DNA of 64,000 nucleotides from SHVO01 sp964576515 (GTDB taxonomy: Bacteria > Pseudomonadota > Alphaproteobacteria > Rhodospirillales > Rhodospirillaceae): the NCBI GenBank assembly GCA_964576515.1, contig CAZNUW010000008.1, positions 124,001 to 188,000 on the forward strand. The letters are read 5' to 3'. The notes under the pieces were generated by a model that ran no database searches, was not told the DNA's origin, and saw only the letters and a list, made by a program, of their open reading frames with translations. Numbering within the stretch: the first letter of the stretch is position 1; each line of letters opens with the position of its first letter. The translations under genes and the position numbers were made by a program. Shown here in pieces: positions 52,530-62,313 of the stretch.

Positions 52530-54688
52530 AAGACTTCACGCCGCTCCCAGCACACCCCCACGACTCCCAGAATCTCGCCGTCACATTCTCGGTCGTCATT
52601 CCCCTGCATAACAAACGTCCACATATCGCCCAAGCTTTACGGTCCGCCCTCGAACAGACGTATCCGCCGATAGAAATTATCGTCGTCGACGACGCATCGA
52701 CGGACGGCAGTCTGGAGGAAGTGCGCGGCGTTGCGGACAGCCGGATCAGGATCCTCTATCGGGATACTCCCGGTCCCGGCGGTTATGCCGCCCGGAATGT
52801 CGCGGTTAGAGCCGCGCGCGGCGAATGGATTGCCTTCCTCGATGCAGACGATCTATGGCAACCAAACCACTTGGCGGTTATCGCGGATACGTTGGGACGC
52901 GTTAACAATCCTACGGCGGTTGGCTGCGTCTTTTCCGGATATGAGAACCTGCACCCGGGGGGCATCACCTCTCTTGACCCATATTCCCAGAAGGCCGGCC
53001 GCAAAACGGAGAGGCGGCATGATTTCGATTCGTTTCTGAGCGCCTGGTTGCACGCCGGCGATTGCCCGATATGGACTTCCGCGTCGGCGTTTCGCCGCAG
53101 CGTTTTGGAGAACTGCGGATTGTTTCCCGAGGGGCGCTGCCTGCGCGGCGGAGACAAAGACCTATGGCTTCGCGTGGCCAGTTGCACCACGGTTATCGCA
53201 GCGCCCGCGGTCACGGCTACATTTCGACGCGACGCGGTTAACAAAGTCACGCATAAAAACAGTACCAATCGGCGTCACAAAATCTGCGAAACAATCGACG
53301 CCATAATTCCCGATGCTACTCCGACACAAGCTGATCGATTGCGGCGGCTCTATAATCTCGAAGTCTTCAATTATGCGAAACAAACGGTCCGGACCGAGCG
53401 GTTGACTTTAGAAAGCTGGCGAGGATTTCACTTTGCGAAAGATCCCCTACGCTTCTGCATCCTGACGGCTTTATCTATTCCAGGCGTGGCGCGGCTCGCG
53501 CGCATGGGTGGCTTGATTCGAGCGCCGGGAGCACAATCGATTACCTCGCCGGAAAACCCGCCGAAAGCGCGCCTCCTCTTCGTTGTCACCAAGCGCAACA
53601 AAGCCGGCGCGCAGTTGGTCGCAATTGGGCTGGCGCGCGGGTTGCGCGCGCGGGGATATCACGTAACGACCTGCTTTCTCTACGAACAGACGCAGTGCTT
53701 CCAGGACGAGCCCGATACCCTGTCCCTCGCGGATCATCCTCCGACGAAACTCGTGGATCATTTGCGCATTGCTTGGCGCCTCGGCGCTCTTCTAAGACGA
53801 TCTCGACCACGATCCGTCCACACCTTCATGCCTTTCGCCAACGTCCTCACTGCCCCGCTCGCCTTGGCCTGCGGTATTCCACATCGCATCGCGTCGCTAC
53901 ACTACCCGGCCGGAACGCAGGGCAGAGTTCTCAAGACATTAGACGCGATCTGGGGCCGGCTTGGCCTTTATACGGGTGTCGTCGCCGTTTCGCGGTTTGT
54001 GGCCTCGTCATTGGTGGGGTATTCACCTCAATATCATCGCCGCGTTACCGTCATTCACAACGGCGTTCCTGAACGGCCGGCGACCCTGGACCGGCGCGCC
54101 GCGCGGTTGCATTTCGGCCTACCGGCGGACGCATATATCCTCGGCAATGTCGGTCGTCTCGAGCATCAGAAAAACCATGACCTTCTGATTGAAATCGCGC
54201 GTAACGTGCCCGAGGCATTTTTCGTCGTGGCCGGCGAAGGCGCCGAACGCGCGCGCCTGGAGCGGATGATCCACGCCCACGACCTTGACGCCCGCGTTCG
54301 TCTCCTGGGCAACATCCCCGAGGCCGATATCCCAAATTTCCTCGCCGCCGCCGATGTCTTTATCCTGACGTCCCACTATGAAGGCTTACCGCTCTCCGTC
54401 ATCGAAGCGATGCAAGCCGGCGTCCCCATCCTTGCCAGCGACATTCCTTCGGTACGCGAGATCGTCGCCGCGGACGATGAGCAACCTGCCGCGATCCTGG
54501 CGCCCCTCACCGCAGCGCAGCCATGGGTCACGGCCATCAAGCGGATGTACAGCGGCGAAATCGATACGGCCTCCTTAATTCGCCGTGCCCGCATCCGCAC
54601 CGCCGCCTTCCGAATGGCGCCGATGGTCGAGGCTTATGAGCGCGCTCTGTGTCCACCGCCCCATCCGGGCGGAAGAAAACAGGGATAG
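52526..54688 (+). CDS. Two-domain glycosyltransferase, GT2-GT4 fusion
   Basis: 720 aa, about twice the length of a single transferase. Residues ~12-260 are GT2: FSVVIPLHNKRPHIAQALRS, IIVVDDASTDGS and FLDADDLW. Residues ~350-705 are GT4: GVVAVSRFVASSLVGYS, LGNVGRLEHQKNHDLLIEIA and SHYEGLPLSVIEAMQAGVP. The linker is ~90 residues. Two successive sugar additions by one chain are likely. The start overlaps the pyruvyl transferase stop. Confidence 0.9.
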   Translation: MKDFTPLPAHPHDSQNLAVTFSVVIPLHNKRPHIAQALRSALEQTYPPIEIIVVDDASTDGSLEEVRGVADSRIRILYRDTPGPGGYAARNVAVRAARGEWIAFLDADDLWQPNHLAVIADTLGRVNNPTAVGCVFSGYENLHPGGITSLDPYSQKAGRKTERRHDFDSFLSAWLHAGDCPIWTSASAFRRSVLENCGLFPEGRCLRGGDKDLWLRVASCTTVIAAPAVTATFRRDAVNKVTHKNSTNRRHKICETIDAIIPDATPTQADRLRRLYNLEVFNYAKQTVRTERLTLESWRGFHFAKDPLRFCILTALSIPGVARLARMGGLIRAPGAQSITSPENPPKARLLFVVTKRNKAGAQLVAIGLARGLRARGYHVTTCFLYEQTQCFQDEPDTLSLADHPPTKLVDHLRIAWRLGALLRRSRPRSVHTFMPFANVLTAPLALACGIPHRIASLHYPAGTQGRVLKTLDAIWGRLGLYTGVVAVSRFVASSLVGYSPQYHRRVTVIHNGVPERPATLDRRAARLHFGLPADAYILGNVGRLEHQKNHDLLIEIARNVPEAFFVVAGEGAERARLERMIHAHDLDARVRLLGNIPEADIPNFLAAADVFILTSHYEGLPLSVIEAMQAGVPILASDIPSVREIVAADDEQPAAILAPLTAAQPWVTAIKRMYSGEIDTASLIRRARIRTAAFRMAPMVEAYERALCPPPHPGGRKQG

Positions 54689-54690
54689 CG

Positions 54691-56832
54691 GTGAACGTTC
54701 GCCGCCCCGACGTGGGCATTAGCCGTCGACATTTAACTTGCGGTGGGTCTCTCGTGCTCGCGTCCGCCCTTTGCCTCTCCCGGCGCGCCGCAGCAAGAGC
54801 CTCATCCATAGGCCCAGATACCTCGCCATCGTACGCAGCACCGGCCTACGATCCTTCCGGCGCCGCCATCCCGAAGAACGCTTTGGATGCGATCGAGTTT
54901 CCCTCGCTGCCCGCGTGGTTCGAGGCCATGGCCGCGCAACAAAGGCCGGGAAAGATCCGGTCGGGGACTTATAACGCCGAGGCTGTCGGCCGCCGCAGCC
55001 TCAACACCTCCGTGTACGGATATGGACCAACGCGCCCCATTTTGAGGTCCACCGCCGCGCCCTTCACGCTCTACTTCAGCGCCGATGATATCGTTGTGCA
55101 GTACCTGCGATTTGAAACTCAGGCGATGGCGCTTGCATACGTGGACCGCGGCGCGGGCCTGATCGTAAAAGGGGACTGGCATTCCGCCGATCTGGAAGGA
55201 TCGGACCGCGAGGGCTCGCGCGCGCGCGCGCACGACGCGGATATCTCCGGCGTGCAAATTCTCGACTGCGAGTTTGTCTGCCCGCTGCCGATCGCATTTA
55301 TGTCGGGCTATCACCGGGTCAGCGATATCCACATCGCGCGGAACGCGGCGCTTCCCGGGTGCGCCGGATTCGCGCATATCCGTTCGGACCGGTTCTCACG
55401 CATTTATATCTATCAGAACGATGTTCGCGGCCTCTCGCAAAACGTCGGTCGCGGAAACCACGTCGGGACCATCATCTGGGTCGGGTCCGGGGTTGATAAC
55501 AGCCCTCACTATTCCAGCAATGCCGGCGTATATGTTGAAAACAACCGTATTGAGGACGTCACCGCCGCGCGGACGGATCGCGACTATAATAGCGGCGTGG
55601 CCATCGACATCCGTGAATCATCCCAGGCCGTTATTCGCGGCAACGTCATCAGGAACGTCGTCAACACGGCGGGACACGTGGATAGCAATGGCGTCTATGC
55701 CAAATCAAGTATTCTGCTCGAGGCGAACCTGATCGAAAACTGCGGCGCCCGGGCATCCGACTCAAAGGCGCGGGAACGCGGCTCGGAAGGTTCTTTGGTT
55801 ACCCTGAAGGGCGGATCCCGCTGCATCACACACATTCGAGACAACATATTCGTTGCGGGCACAAGAACGGATGTTCCGATGATTCTTGTCAGTCATCGGG
55901 CGATCATCGAGCGCAATAGATTCAGTGGATGGCTTTACGACGGCGATAACCTGAAACGCGATGCGATGATTCGCTCCTATTCCGGCGGGCCAATCACCAT
56001 TGTCGATCCGACCTTCGATGAATGCGGCACTGCGCCCGGAAATGCGCACCGCGGGTTTGCCGTCTCCGGGAAGCCGTACGAAGGCGGCAACATTGCTGCG
56101 CGGGATTTCATGGTCTCGTTCGATGGCAGGCGCACAGATATCTTCCAGGGCGATGTCGCGGCGATCCGTTGCTTCAATGCGCGAGGGAGGCCGTTGACCG
56201 TAGGATACGCCGCCGAGGTGGAGTCGGTCGCCAAAACCGCGAAACGCCCCCCGCCCCAGAAGCAAAAAGTCGTCATGGACGCCTTCGTCCGTGATCTGAA
56301 ATTTCATGGGATATGGTCGCGACTACGCGCACTTATGATTTTCCATGCCGCCGACCAAAACATGGCGGATGTCGATTGGCGCGACGACCACCGTCGAATC
56401 CTCAGCGAGGGTCATCCACGCTTTACAAGCTACGCCGGATACACCGCAGTAACCGATAAGGATCGCCTCTTTTTACCTCTGGCCCTGGGCGTGCGCGGCG
56501 TCCCCGGTAACAACTCTGCTTTTCTCATCGCGCGCGTCGATCATGGCGTCTCGATCGACAAGTCATCCCGGTCCGACAAACCGATCATCGACGCGTTCAA
56601 CACAGCATCGGATGGAAAAATCACATACTTTAAAGACGGTCGGCGCACCGATTCGTCCGCGACCGGGACCTTCGCCACACCTCGCGGACACGTGGAGATT
56701 TTGAGCCGCCACGGCGGCTTGCCGTCGTCAGGCCTTATCTGGGCTTTCGCGGCCGGCTTATCCTTGAACGAAGACCAGCATAGGGCGTTGGCGGCTTCAT
56801 TGCTTCGTTATCGATCGGCCTTTCGGCCTTAA
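54691..56832 (+). CDS. Tat-exported right-handed beta-helix protein, possible polysaccharide lyase
   Basis: 713 aa from GTG 54691 (AGGGA upstream). Twin-arginine signal SRRHLTCGGSLVLASALCLS. The middle (~120-420) has repeated short strands with Asn/Ile/Val ladders such as YVENNRIEDVTAA, VIRGNVIRNVVNTAG and LEANLIENCG, typical of pectate-lyase-like beta helices. The last ~150 residues form another domain. Placed at the end of the operon, it may cut or modify the exported polymer. No catalytic triad identified. Confidence 0.75.
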   Translation: MNVRRPDVGISRRHLTCGGSLVLASALCLSRRAAARASSIGPDTSPSYAAPAYDPSGAAIPKNALDAIEFPSLPAWFEAMAAQQRPGKIRSGTYNAEAVGRRSLNTSVYGYGPTRPILRSTAAPFTLYFSADDIVVQYLRFETQAMALAYVDRGAGLIVKGDWHSADLEGSDREGSRARAHDADISGVQILDCEFVCPLPIAFMSGYHRVSDIHIARNAALPGCAGFAHIRSDRFSRIYIYQNDVRGLSQNVGRGNHVGTIIWVGSGVDNSPHYSSNAGVYVENNRIEDVTAARTDRDYNSGVAIDIRESSQAVIRGNVIRNVVNTAGHVDSNGVYAKSSILLEANLIENCGARASDSKARERGSEGSLVTLKGGSRCITHIRDNIFVAGTRTDVPMILVSHRAIIERNRFSGWLYDGDNLKRDAMIRSYSGGPITIVDPTFDECGTAPGNAHRGFAVSGKPYEGGNIAARDFMVSFDGRRTDIFQGDVAAIRCFNARGRPLTVGYAAEVESVAKTAKRPPPQKQKVVMDAFVRDLKFHGIWSRLRALMIFHAADQNMADVDWRDDHRRILSEGHPRFTSYAGYTAVTDKDRLFLPLALGVRGVPGNNSAFLIARVDHGVSIDKSSRSDKPIIDAFNTASDGKITYFKDGRRTDSSATGTFATPRGHVEILSRHGGLPSSGLIWAFAAGLSLNEDQHRALAASLLRYRSAFRP

Positions 56833-56842
56833 ATACCGGGGT

Positions 56843-57592
56843 TTACGAGATCTGTCGTACCTTGCGTGAAAACTCGATTACACCGACACGGCCATTGACC
56901 TCCGCACTGCCCTCCGCGTCGGGGCGTTGCGACAAATCCATCCAGCACGCACGCATGTCCTCAGAGAAGTTGATGTCGTCGACGATGATCGTCCCGCCGG
57001 CCGGCATCCGCGCTTTTATCATCTCGACCTGTCGGTAAACGAATTTGCTGGTATGGATCGCATCCACGAATGCGATATCGATACCGCCCGCCGGAAGCGG
57101 AAGGGTCTCTATTTCGTCCTCAAAGGTTCCCGCGATGGAAACAAATCTACTGCCGACGGCACGAAGATTTTCTATCGCCACGTCGCGCCAAATCTTATTG
57201 GGCTCGAACGTGTATAGGAGCCCGTTTCCTAGCGCCTCCAAACCATGGAGCCAATACATGCCGGAAACGCCAAAAGCCGTACCAAATTCAACGATAATGG
57301 ATGGACGCCGCTGCTGAACGAGCCGCGAAAAAAACCGTCCAACGGGCGGCGCGGTCCTCACTTGATCGCTTGTCCGCCAAGGCGACTCTAACTTCGGTTT
57401 GGGACAGCCGGTATCGTCATAAGCGTGTTGATACCCCTTCCATAGGGGCAGACGTCCTCGCGTATTCGTTTTGGACGCAAGATTCTCGATGATGGCGAAC
57501 CCTGAGTCGCCAAGCCCGGTCGGCGGAAAATCAGATCCGTCATTCAACCATGCGATGTGCTCTTTTACGGGCGTTACCTGAATACCTTCCAT
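56843..57592 (-). CDS. SAM-dependent methyltransferase (Methyltransf_24 type)
   Basis: 249 aa from ATG 57592, nine bases after GAGG; ATG 57613 is an alternative without such a site. IIVEFGTAFGVSGMYWLHGL is motif I, LYTFEPNK the ribose-binding acidic loop, IDIAFVDAIHTSKFVYRQV and GGTIIVDDINFS follow as in catechol-type and glycan O-methyltransferases with a metal site. Convergent with the beta-helix gene. Probably methylates a sugar of the polymer. Confidence 0.83.
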   Translation of the reverse strand: MEGIQVTPVKEHIAWLNDGSDFPPTGLGDSGFAIIENLASKTNTRGRLPLWKGYQHAYDDTGCPKPKLESPWRTSDQVRTAPPVGRFFSRLVQQRRPSIIVEFGTAFGVSGMYWLHGLEALGNGLLYTFEPNKIWRDVAIENLRAVGSRFVSIAGTFEDEIETLPLPAGGIDIAFVDAIHTSKFVYRQVEMIKARMPAGGTIIVDDINFSEDMRACWMDLSQRPDAEGSAEVNGRVGVIEFSRKVRQIS

Positions 57593-57750
57593 CACCTTTA
57601 ACCTCACGCTCATTGAGCAGAGCGAACATGCGTCGTGGACATCGTTCGAACGGCGCGCGTCCGGCCGACGCTACTGTAGGACTCAGGCGTCGGACTGTGA
57701 CTTTTCTGAGACTTCTCCAAACGCCAGGTGCGACGGCCGCGAACCTTGTA

Positions 57751-58806
57751 TCAGGACGACATCGCGCATTCGCCTTGTGTCATACGCAAATACTGCTGAT
57801 GCCATTCCCATGCGGTTTCGACCTGGCGATCCAGGGTATCGTAACCGGGGCACCACCCGAGCAGTTGCTTGGCGCGGAGCGAGTCCGCAATCAGTTTCGC
57901 GGGATCGCCAGGGCGGCGCGGGCAAATGCGCCGCGGGATCGCCCGCCCCGTGACGCGCGATGCCGCCTCGATGACTTCGTAAACGCTGGCGCCGCGGTCG
58001 CTGCCGAGATTGAATGCAGTAGAACAGTCGTATCTTTCAAGATAATGAAGCGCCAGCACATGCGCGTCGGCAAGATCGCAAACGTGCACGTAGTCTCGAA
58101 TACAAGTGCCGTCGGGGGTTGGAAAATCGTCTCCATAAACGTCGATATGAGACCGCAGGCCCGCCGCGACATCGAGGATCAGCGGGATAAGGTGGGTCTC
58201 ATGACGATGCGCTTCGCCAATGTCGGCGTTGGGAGACGCGCCGACGGCATTAAAATAGCGCAGCGACGCCGAGCGTAAGCCGTAGGCGGACGCGAAGTCC
58301 GCCAACAGCCGTTCCACCATCGCTTTAGTGGCGCCGTAGGGATTGACGGGCCGTTGCGGATGATCCTCCGGGATCGGTACGAAATCAGGTTCGCCGTAAA
58401 CGGCCGCGGTCGACGAAAAAACGAGGTTGTGCACGCGGCACGCGCGCATACATTCCAGCAAAACGAGCATCCCGCTCACGTTGTTTCTATAATACGGCGC
58501 GGGATTGATGACGCTCTCGCCAGCAGCGATCAGGCCAGCCAGATGGATGACGGCGACGGGCTGATACTGCCTCATCACCGCTTCCAGACGGACCCTGTCC
58601 TCCAACTCTCCAAACTCAAGCGGGCCCCAGCGTACCGCCCAAACGTGCCCATGGGACAGATTGTCGAACACGACAGGCTCATAACCGTGTTCATCGAGCG
58701 CGCGGCAAACATGGGAGCCGATATAACCCGCACCGCCAACGACGAGAACTTTAGGGCGATCCGTGGGATTGGGGGCGCTCGATATGAGATTAATTGTCGT
58801 CACCAT
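57751..58806 (-). CDS. galE: UDP-glucose 4-epimerase
   Basis: 351 aa. KVLVVGGAGYIGSHVCRAL (NAD site), catalytic FSSTAAVYGEP and NPYGATKAMVERLL with the Tyr-x3-Lys pair, YFNAVGASPNADIGE and RDYVHVCDLADAHVLAL. Usual length is ~330-340; the extra residues are at the N-terminus. Provides UDP-galactose (or a similar sugar) for the polysaccharide. Confidence 0.93.
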   Translation of the reverse strand: MVTTINLISSAPNPTDRPKVLVVGGAGYIGSHVCRALDEHGYEPVVFDNLSHGHVWAVRWGPLEFGELEDRVRLEAVMRQYQPVAVIHLAGLIAAGESVINPAPYYRNNVSGMLVLLECMRACRVHNLVFSSTAAVYGEPDFVPIPEDHPQRPVNPYGATKAMVERLLADFASAYGLRSASLRYFNAVGASPNADIGEAHRHETHLIPLILDVAAGLRSHIDVYGDDFPTPDGTCIRDYVHVCDLADAHVLALHYLERYDCSTAFNLGSDRGASVYEVIEAASRVTGRAIPRRICPRRPGDPAKLIADSLRAKQLLGWCPGYDTLDRQVETAWEWHQQYLRMTQGECAMSS

Positions 58807-58950
58807 ATACAGGATTGTACAATTTCAGCGCCTGAGAACTCGGGGCCACTTGAAGAGGCCTACTCACGGGCGCGCTTACAACGCTAAGATGGACAAAACT
58901 ATGGTTGGGCCATGCCCCCATGGCCAGTGATTAAACGGTGACCCTCTTGG

Positions 58951-60504
58951 TCACGCGGCGCTACACGGCAAAGTAAGGTGCACGCATAAGCCGCCCCCTG
59001 CGCGATTGGAGGCCGTGACGCGCCCACCCAGCGCCTCCGTGTAGCGCCGAACGATCCACAAACCGAGACCGGCGTGAGCCGGATGTTCAAGATCTGTCAG
59101 AAGGGTGTCGGTCTCGGGCAACCGAGGTCGGATCGAGACGTAGCGATCGAAAACGCGGTCGATCGCCTCCGGCTCAATGCCCGGCCCCTCGTCCTCGATG
59201 TAGAGGTTCACATTGCCCTGTTGTCGCGACACGATGACAAGGATCTTGCCTCCCCGTGGGGAAAATCCGGTCGCGTTGTCCAGGATATTTTCGATAACAA
59301 CGTCGAGAATGCCGGCCGGCGCCAACACGCAGATATCTCCCTCCAAATGAGGGATAAATTTAACCCCCTTCTCGGCGGCTATTTCCTGACATGTGTGCAA
59401 AGCTTCGCGGACCACAACTCCGATATCGACGCGCACCTTTGGCGATACGATAAAGTCGGCCGCGTCGTTGCTTAAGCTTTGCGCGACAGAGATCAATGAC
59501 GTCAGTCGCATCACCGACGACTCAATAAGAGATATCGCGCGGTGAACTTCCGTATCGTCCCGCCGCTCGCTTCTTTTTAGCCTTTCAACGGCCGAACGGA
59601 TCACGGCAACGGGGGTCTTGACGGCATGCGCGTTGTCTTCCGCCGTTCGGCGGATATCCGCGGCCGTCCGATGGAGGTCTTGGACCAATTGGTCGAAGTC
59701 CGTCGCGACAGTCGCCAGTTCTGGGATGATGTTCCTGCTGCTGAAGGTCGTATGGCCCGGCCCCGCGCGCCGGATTTCATGCGCCGCGGTCCTGAAATGA
59801 TCGAGGGCGCGCCGGGCCCGGCCGACGACCAGTACGGCGAGCACCGCGAAGATGAGATAAATCGCGATTGCAAACCGAATCCCGTCGGCTTGCCAGTAGG
59901 GCCGTCCAAGAGAGGTTTTTAAGAACGCGGCGCCTCCATGGCTTGAGATCAGCACCCAACACCCGGCGGCGGCGTTGATCGGGTTGACGGATGTCAGAAG
60001 CTCCTCTGTCCCTCCCGGCAGGTCATACCGAAATTCAACGGTTTTTCCCCAAACGCAAGATTGCGCCAGCGATTCCAAAATGCCGTGTTTCTCCAACACA
60101 TCCAATTCGGAATCGATATCCTGCTCCGCGATCCGCGGGTGGGAAGCGATGAAGTAGAAGCTTCCGCTATTCGCGCCATCCCTTGGGCTAAACAGGAGTT
60201 TTAGCGTCGTGCCGTCCTCCGCGTATTGACCGAGCGTATCGTTGTCTATGGGAAACTTCGCCAAGCCCTCCGGCCGGTCGAGGCTCCGGGCCAAGGCTTG
60301 GGCGGTCAGCCAACTACGGTGCTGAATGCTGCCGATCAACAGGTCGCGGATGCGCCGGTCCGCCGCTTCGAACTGATCGTAGAGAACGAACGGCAGGACA
60401 ACAAAAATCGCGATCAGCAGGGCAAACTTGATCGTTAGCGATCCGCGCGCCCTTCGCGAAACGCTCCAAGCGCCTGGAAGACTAGGCGCGTGAAGAAGCC
60501 GCAT
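58951..60504 (-). CDS. Sensor histidine kinase
   Basis: 517 aa. Membrane segments at ~23-43 and ~209-229 enclose a ~165-residue periplasmic sensor domain. HAMP-like linker, then phospho-accepting His293 in NAHAVKTPVAVIRS. ATP-binding domain: ENILDNATGFSP (N box), DEGPGIEPEAIDRVFDRY (G1/F) and GLGLWIVRRY (G2). The start overlaps the end of the response regulator gene by 23 bases. The location beside the polysaccharide locus suggests envelope or polysaccharide control (ChvG-like), which is inferred. Confidence 0.93.
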   Translation of the reverse strand: MRLLHAPSLPGAWSVSRRARGSLTIKFALLIAIFVVLPFVLYDQFEAADRRIRDLLIGSIQHRSWLTAQALARSLDRPEGLAKFPIDNDTLGQYAEDGTTLKLLFSPRDGANSGSFYFIASHPRIAEQDIDSELDVLEKHGILESLAQSCVWGKTVEFRYDLPGGTEELLTSVNPINAAAGCWVLISSHGGAAFLKTSLGRPYWQADGIRFAIAIYLIFAVLAVLVVGRARRALDHFRTAAHEIRRAGPGHTTFSSRNIIPELATVATDFDQLVQDLHRTAADIRRTAEDNAHAVKTPVAVIRSAVERLKRSERRDDTEVHRAISLIESSVMRLTSLISVAQSLSNDAADFIVSPKVRVDIGVVVREALHTCQEIAAEKGVKFIPHLEGDICVLAPAGILDVVIENILDNATGFSPRGGKILVIVSRQQGNVNLYIEDEGPGIEPEAIDRVFDRYVSIRPRLPETDTLLTDLEHPAHAGLGLWIVRRYTEALGGRVTASNRAGGGLCVHLTLPCSAA

Positions 60505-61300
60505 TCCAACAATACCCGAACGAAACGAAGTTCTCGATGTGTGTGAATTCAGGATCGACCTTCCGGAACTTGCAGCGTATCCGCTTGATCGATGCCCGAA
60601 CGTTCGTACGGTATCCGTGCTCGCCGTTGCCTGCGATAAAACCGCTTGTGTGAACGCAGTCGTAGATTGACCGGTAAGACACCCATTCGCCGGCGCCGTC
60701 CACCAGCTTTCTGACGATATCGAACTCGGTGACCGTCAGATTGACGTCACGTCCGCGCCAGTAGGCGCGACACTGATCGGGACGAAGCACAAGCGGCCCG
60801 GATTCCGCGGAATCCTCAACGACGGTAGCGACATGCGGCCGCTCGGCGCCTTTCGCGGAGGCTGTCAGCAAATGAACGCGCTTCGCGAGCACCAAGACGC
60901 CCCGAGACTTATCGACAAACTCCGTTGCACCGCGTTCCAGCGCTTCGATTTCGTGGGCCGCCTCGGACATGCCGGTGAGCATGAGAATCGGGATGTTGAT
61001 ACCCTGCCCCCGCAGACGCGGCAGAAGATCGATCCCTTTGACGGACGGGAGGTTCCAATCCAAGAGCAGAACGTCGGCGCTGCTGCCGCCGGCGAAGTGC
61101 CGCACCAGCGGCGGCCCGTCATCGAAGGTCATAACGTCGAAACCTTGATCCGTGAGTTCGGCCGCGGCGATTTCGCGATAATCCTCGTCGTCATCGACGA
61201 GAATAAGGTGCGGCTTTCCGCTATTGCGGGCGCGTCGCGTCAATGGAAACGTTCGCGAGGCGTTCCCAACAGTGTTCGACAGGGGTTGCGGTACCATCAT
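60482..61300 (-). CDS. Response regulator with winged-helix DNA-binding domain
   Basis: 272 aa. Receiver domain ~30-150: acidic LILVDDDEDY (Asp36-38), phospho-accepting Asp81 in LLLDWNLP, Thr109 in MLTGMS and Lys131. C-terminal OmpR/ChvI-type winged helix ~180-265 with LTVTEFDIVRKLVDG and VRASIKRIRCKFR. The ATGATG start at 61300 has GAGGTGA upstream and lies inside the preceding lipoprotein gene, an 80-base overlap. Confidence 0.93.
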   Translation of the reverse strand: MMVPQPLSNTVGNASRTFPLTRRARNSGKPHLILVDDDEDYREIAAAELTDQGFDVMTFDDGPPLVRHFAGGSSADVLLLDWNLPSVKGIDLLPRLRGQGINIPILMLTGMSEAAHEIEALERGATEFVDKSRGVLVLAKRVHLLTASAKGAERPHVATVVEDSAESGPLVLRPDQCRAYWRGRDVNLTVTEFDIVRKLVDGAGEWVSYRSIYDCVHTSGFIAGNGEHGYRTNVRASIKRIRCKFRKVDPEFTHIENFVSFGYCWNAASSRA

Positions 61301-61772
61301 CGTTCGTCACCTCATATGAAAGAACTTTAAAAATCCGTGACTTAACGTCTGGATAAAACGCGATCCTCAACGTGCAGTTCCCGCTCCCGTAACGCCATAT
61401 CCTCCCCGGTGGATTCTCATCGGTGCCGGTCGGCGCACCTAATAACGTCGCGATCTCTATTTCGTTCAGTCCCACGAGCTTTGCGCCGCCATCCAAAGCC
61501 GGTGGGGCGTCGCGCTTCGCCGTCCCGCCGCGGTTCTGTCCGCGCGAGGCCTTAGCGCGCGGCGGCAGAGGCGATACCGCCGCATGCGGCGCATCGCCGG
61601 GCCCCGTGGCGCGCGGGAGCGCGCCGGGCGAGGCCGTGACTTCCGTGGGCCGCGAGGCTTGCGAAACACCGTCACGCGCGCCGTGCAACGGCAGCCCCTG
61701 GCATCCGGCGACCAGAAGGAGCCCCATCCCGCAAAGCAGGCCTCGCGGTATCTGTGTCCATCGAGGAATCAC
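61221..61772 (-). CDS. Lipoprotein of unknown function, first gene of the two-component operon
   Basis: 183 aa from GTG 61772 (GGAAG seven bases upstream). Signal peptide with lipobox LVAGC, Cys24. A Pro/Ala-rich linker (~40-95) leads to a small domain with LVGLNEIEIATLLGAPTG and GNCTLRIAFYP, resembling the SmpA/OmlA-like fold of short lipoproteins. The reading frame is open farther upstream to 62159 but that part is basic and lacks a signal. Overlap with the regulator gene suggests coupled translation; it may be a sensor partner. Confidence 0.7.
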   Translation of the reverse strand: MIPRWTQIPRGLLCGMGLLLVAGCQGLPLHGARDGVSQASRPTEVTASPGALPRATGPGDAPHAAVSPLPPRAKASRGQNRGGTAKRDAPPALDGGAKLVGLNEIEIATLLGAPTGTDENPPGRIWRYGSGNCTLRIAFYPDVKSRIFKVLSYEVTNDDGTATPVEHCWERLANVSIDATRPQ

Positions 61773-62313
61773 GCTGTTGCTTCCATCTGCGACGCCCGGG
61801 GTGCGATGCCCGCGGTGTTTATACCTTGCATCATGTTCGTGGTGCACTGCACTACGCATGAAGGCGCCATTCAATCCCAATTGTGGCTCTCGCCGCCGCA
61901 CCCGCTGTGACAAAGTAGTGACCAGCTTGTGCGCGGTTGCACAACGATTGGAACTGTGATCGGCGCGCTTCACACCTAATAGACATCGCCACGCAACGTC
62001 AGGTCGTTTGTGAGCCTCATCAATGCTCACAAAAGGACGCGATCCATCCCTCAACTCTATTTGTGCCGCCCTTAGTCCGTGCATAGGACGTGCGTGCATC
62101 GCCAGCGCATTACACGTCGACAGAGGAAATGCGCGTCGCTTTTGGCGACATGAGGACAAGGACGGGGAAAGTCAGTACCGCGTCCGAGGTCGGGCGAAAC
62201 TGTATCGAGCGACTCGCTACGTGTTGAGCCTCATCGGCCGCGCTTCAAATCCGCGCGCAAAAAAGGGCGCACAATCGTGCGCCCTTTTGAACTGAAACGG
62301 ACGAAAACGCCTG
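61773..62313. other. Intergenic region of 541 bp
   Basis: Holds the promoter of the lipoprotein/two-component operon and, near its right end, the terminator of the operon at 62314. No gene, RNA or repeat was recognised between 61859 and 62255. Confidence 0.45.
62261..62288 (-). terminator. Rho-independent terminator of the right-edge operon
   Basis: AAAAGGGCGCAC and GTGCGCCCTTTT (62261-62272, 62277-62288) form a perfect 12-bp stem with an AATC loop; leftward transcripts end in six T. It is 25 bp after the stop at 62314. Confidence 0.92.

Noticed and set aside
33330..58806. Polysaccharide locus as a recently acquired island
   Set aside because: No integrase, insertion sequence, tRNA or attachment repeat at its borders, and no obvious change in base composition by eye; transfer cannot be claimed.
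61773..62159. N-terminal extension of the lipoprotein frame
   Set aside because: The extension is basic and cysteine/histidine rich, and would bury the lipobox; GTG 61772 has a ribosome binding site and gives a proper signal peptide.
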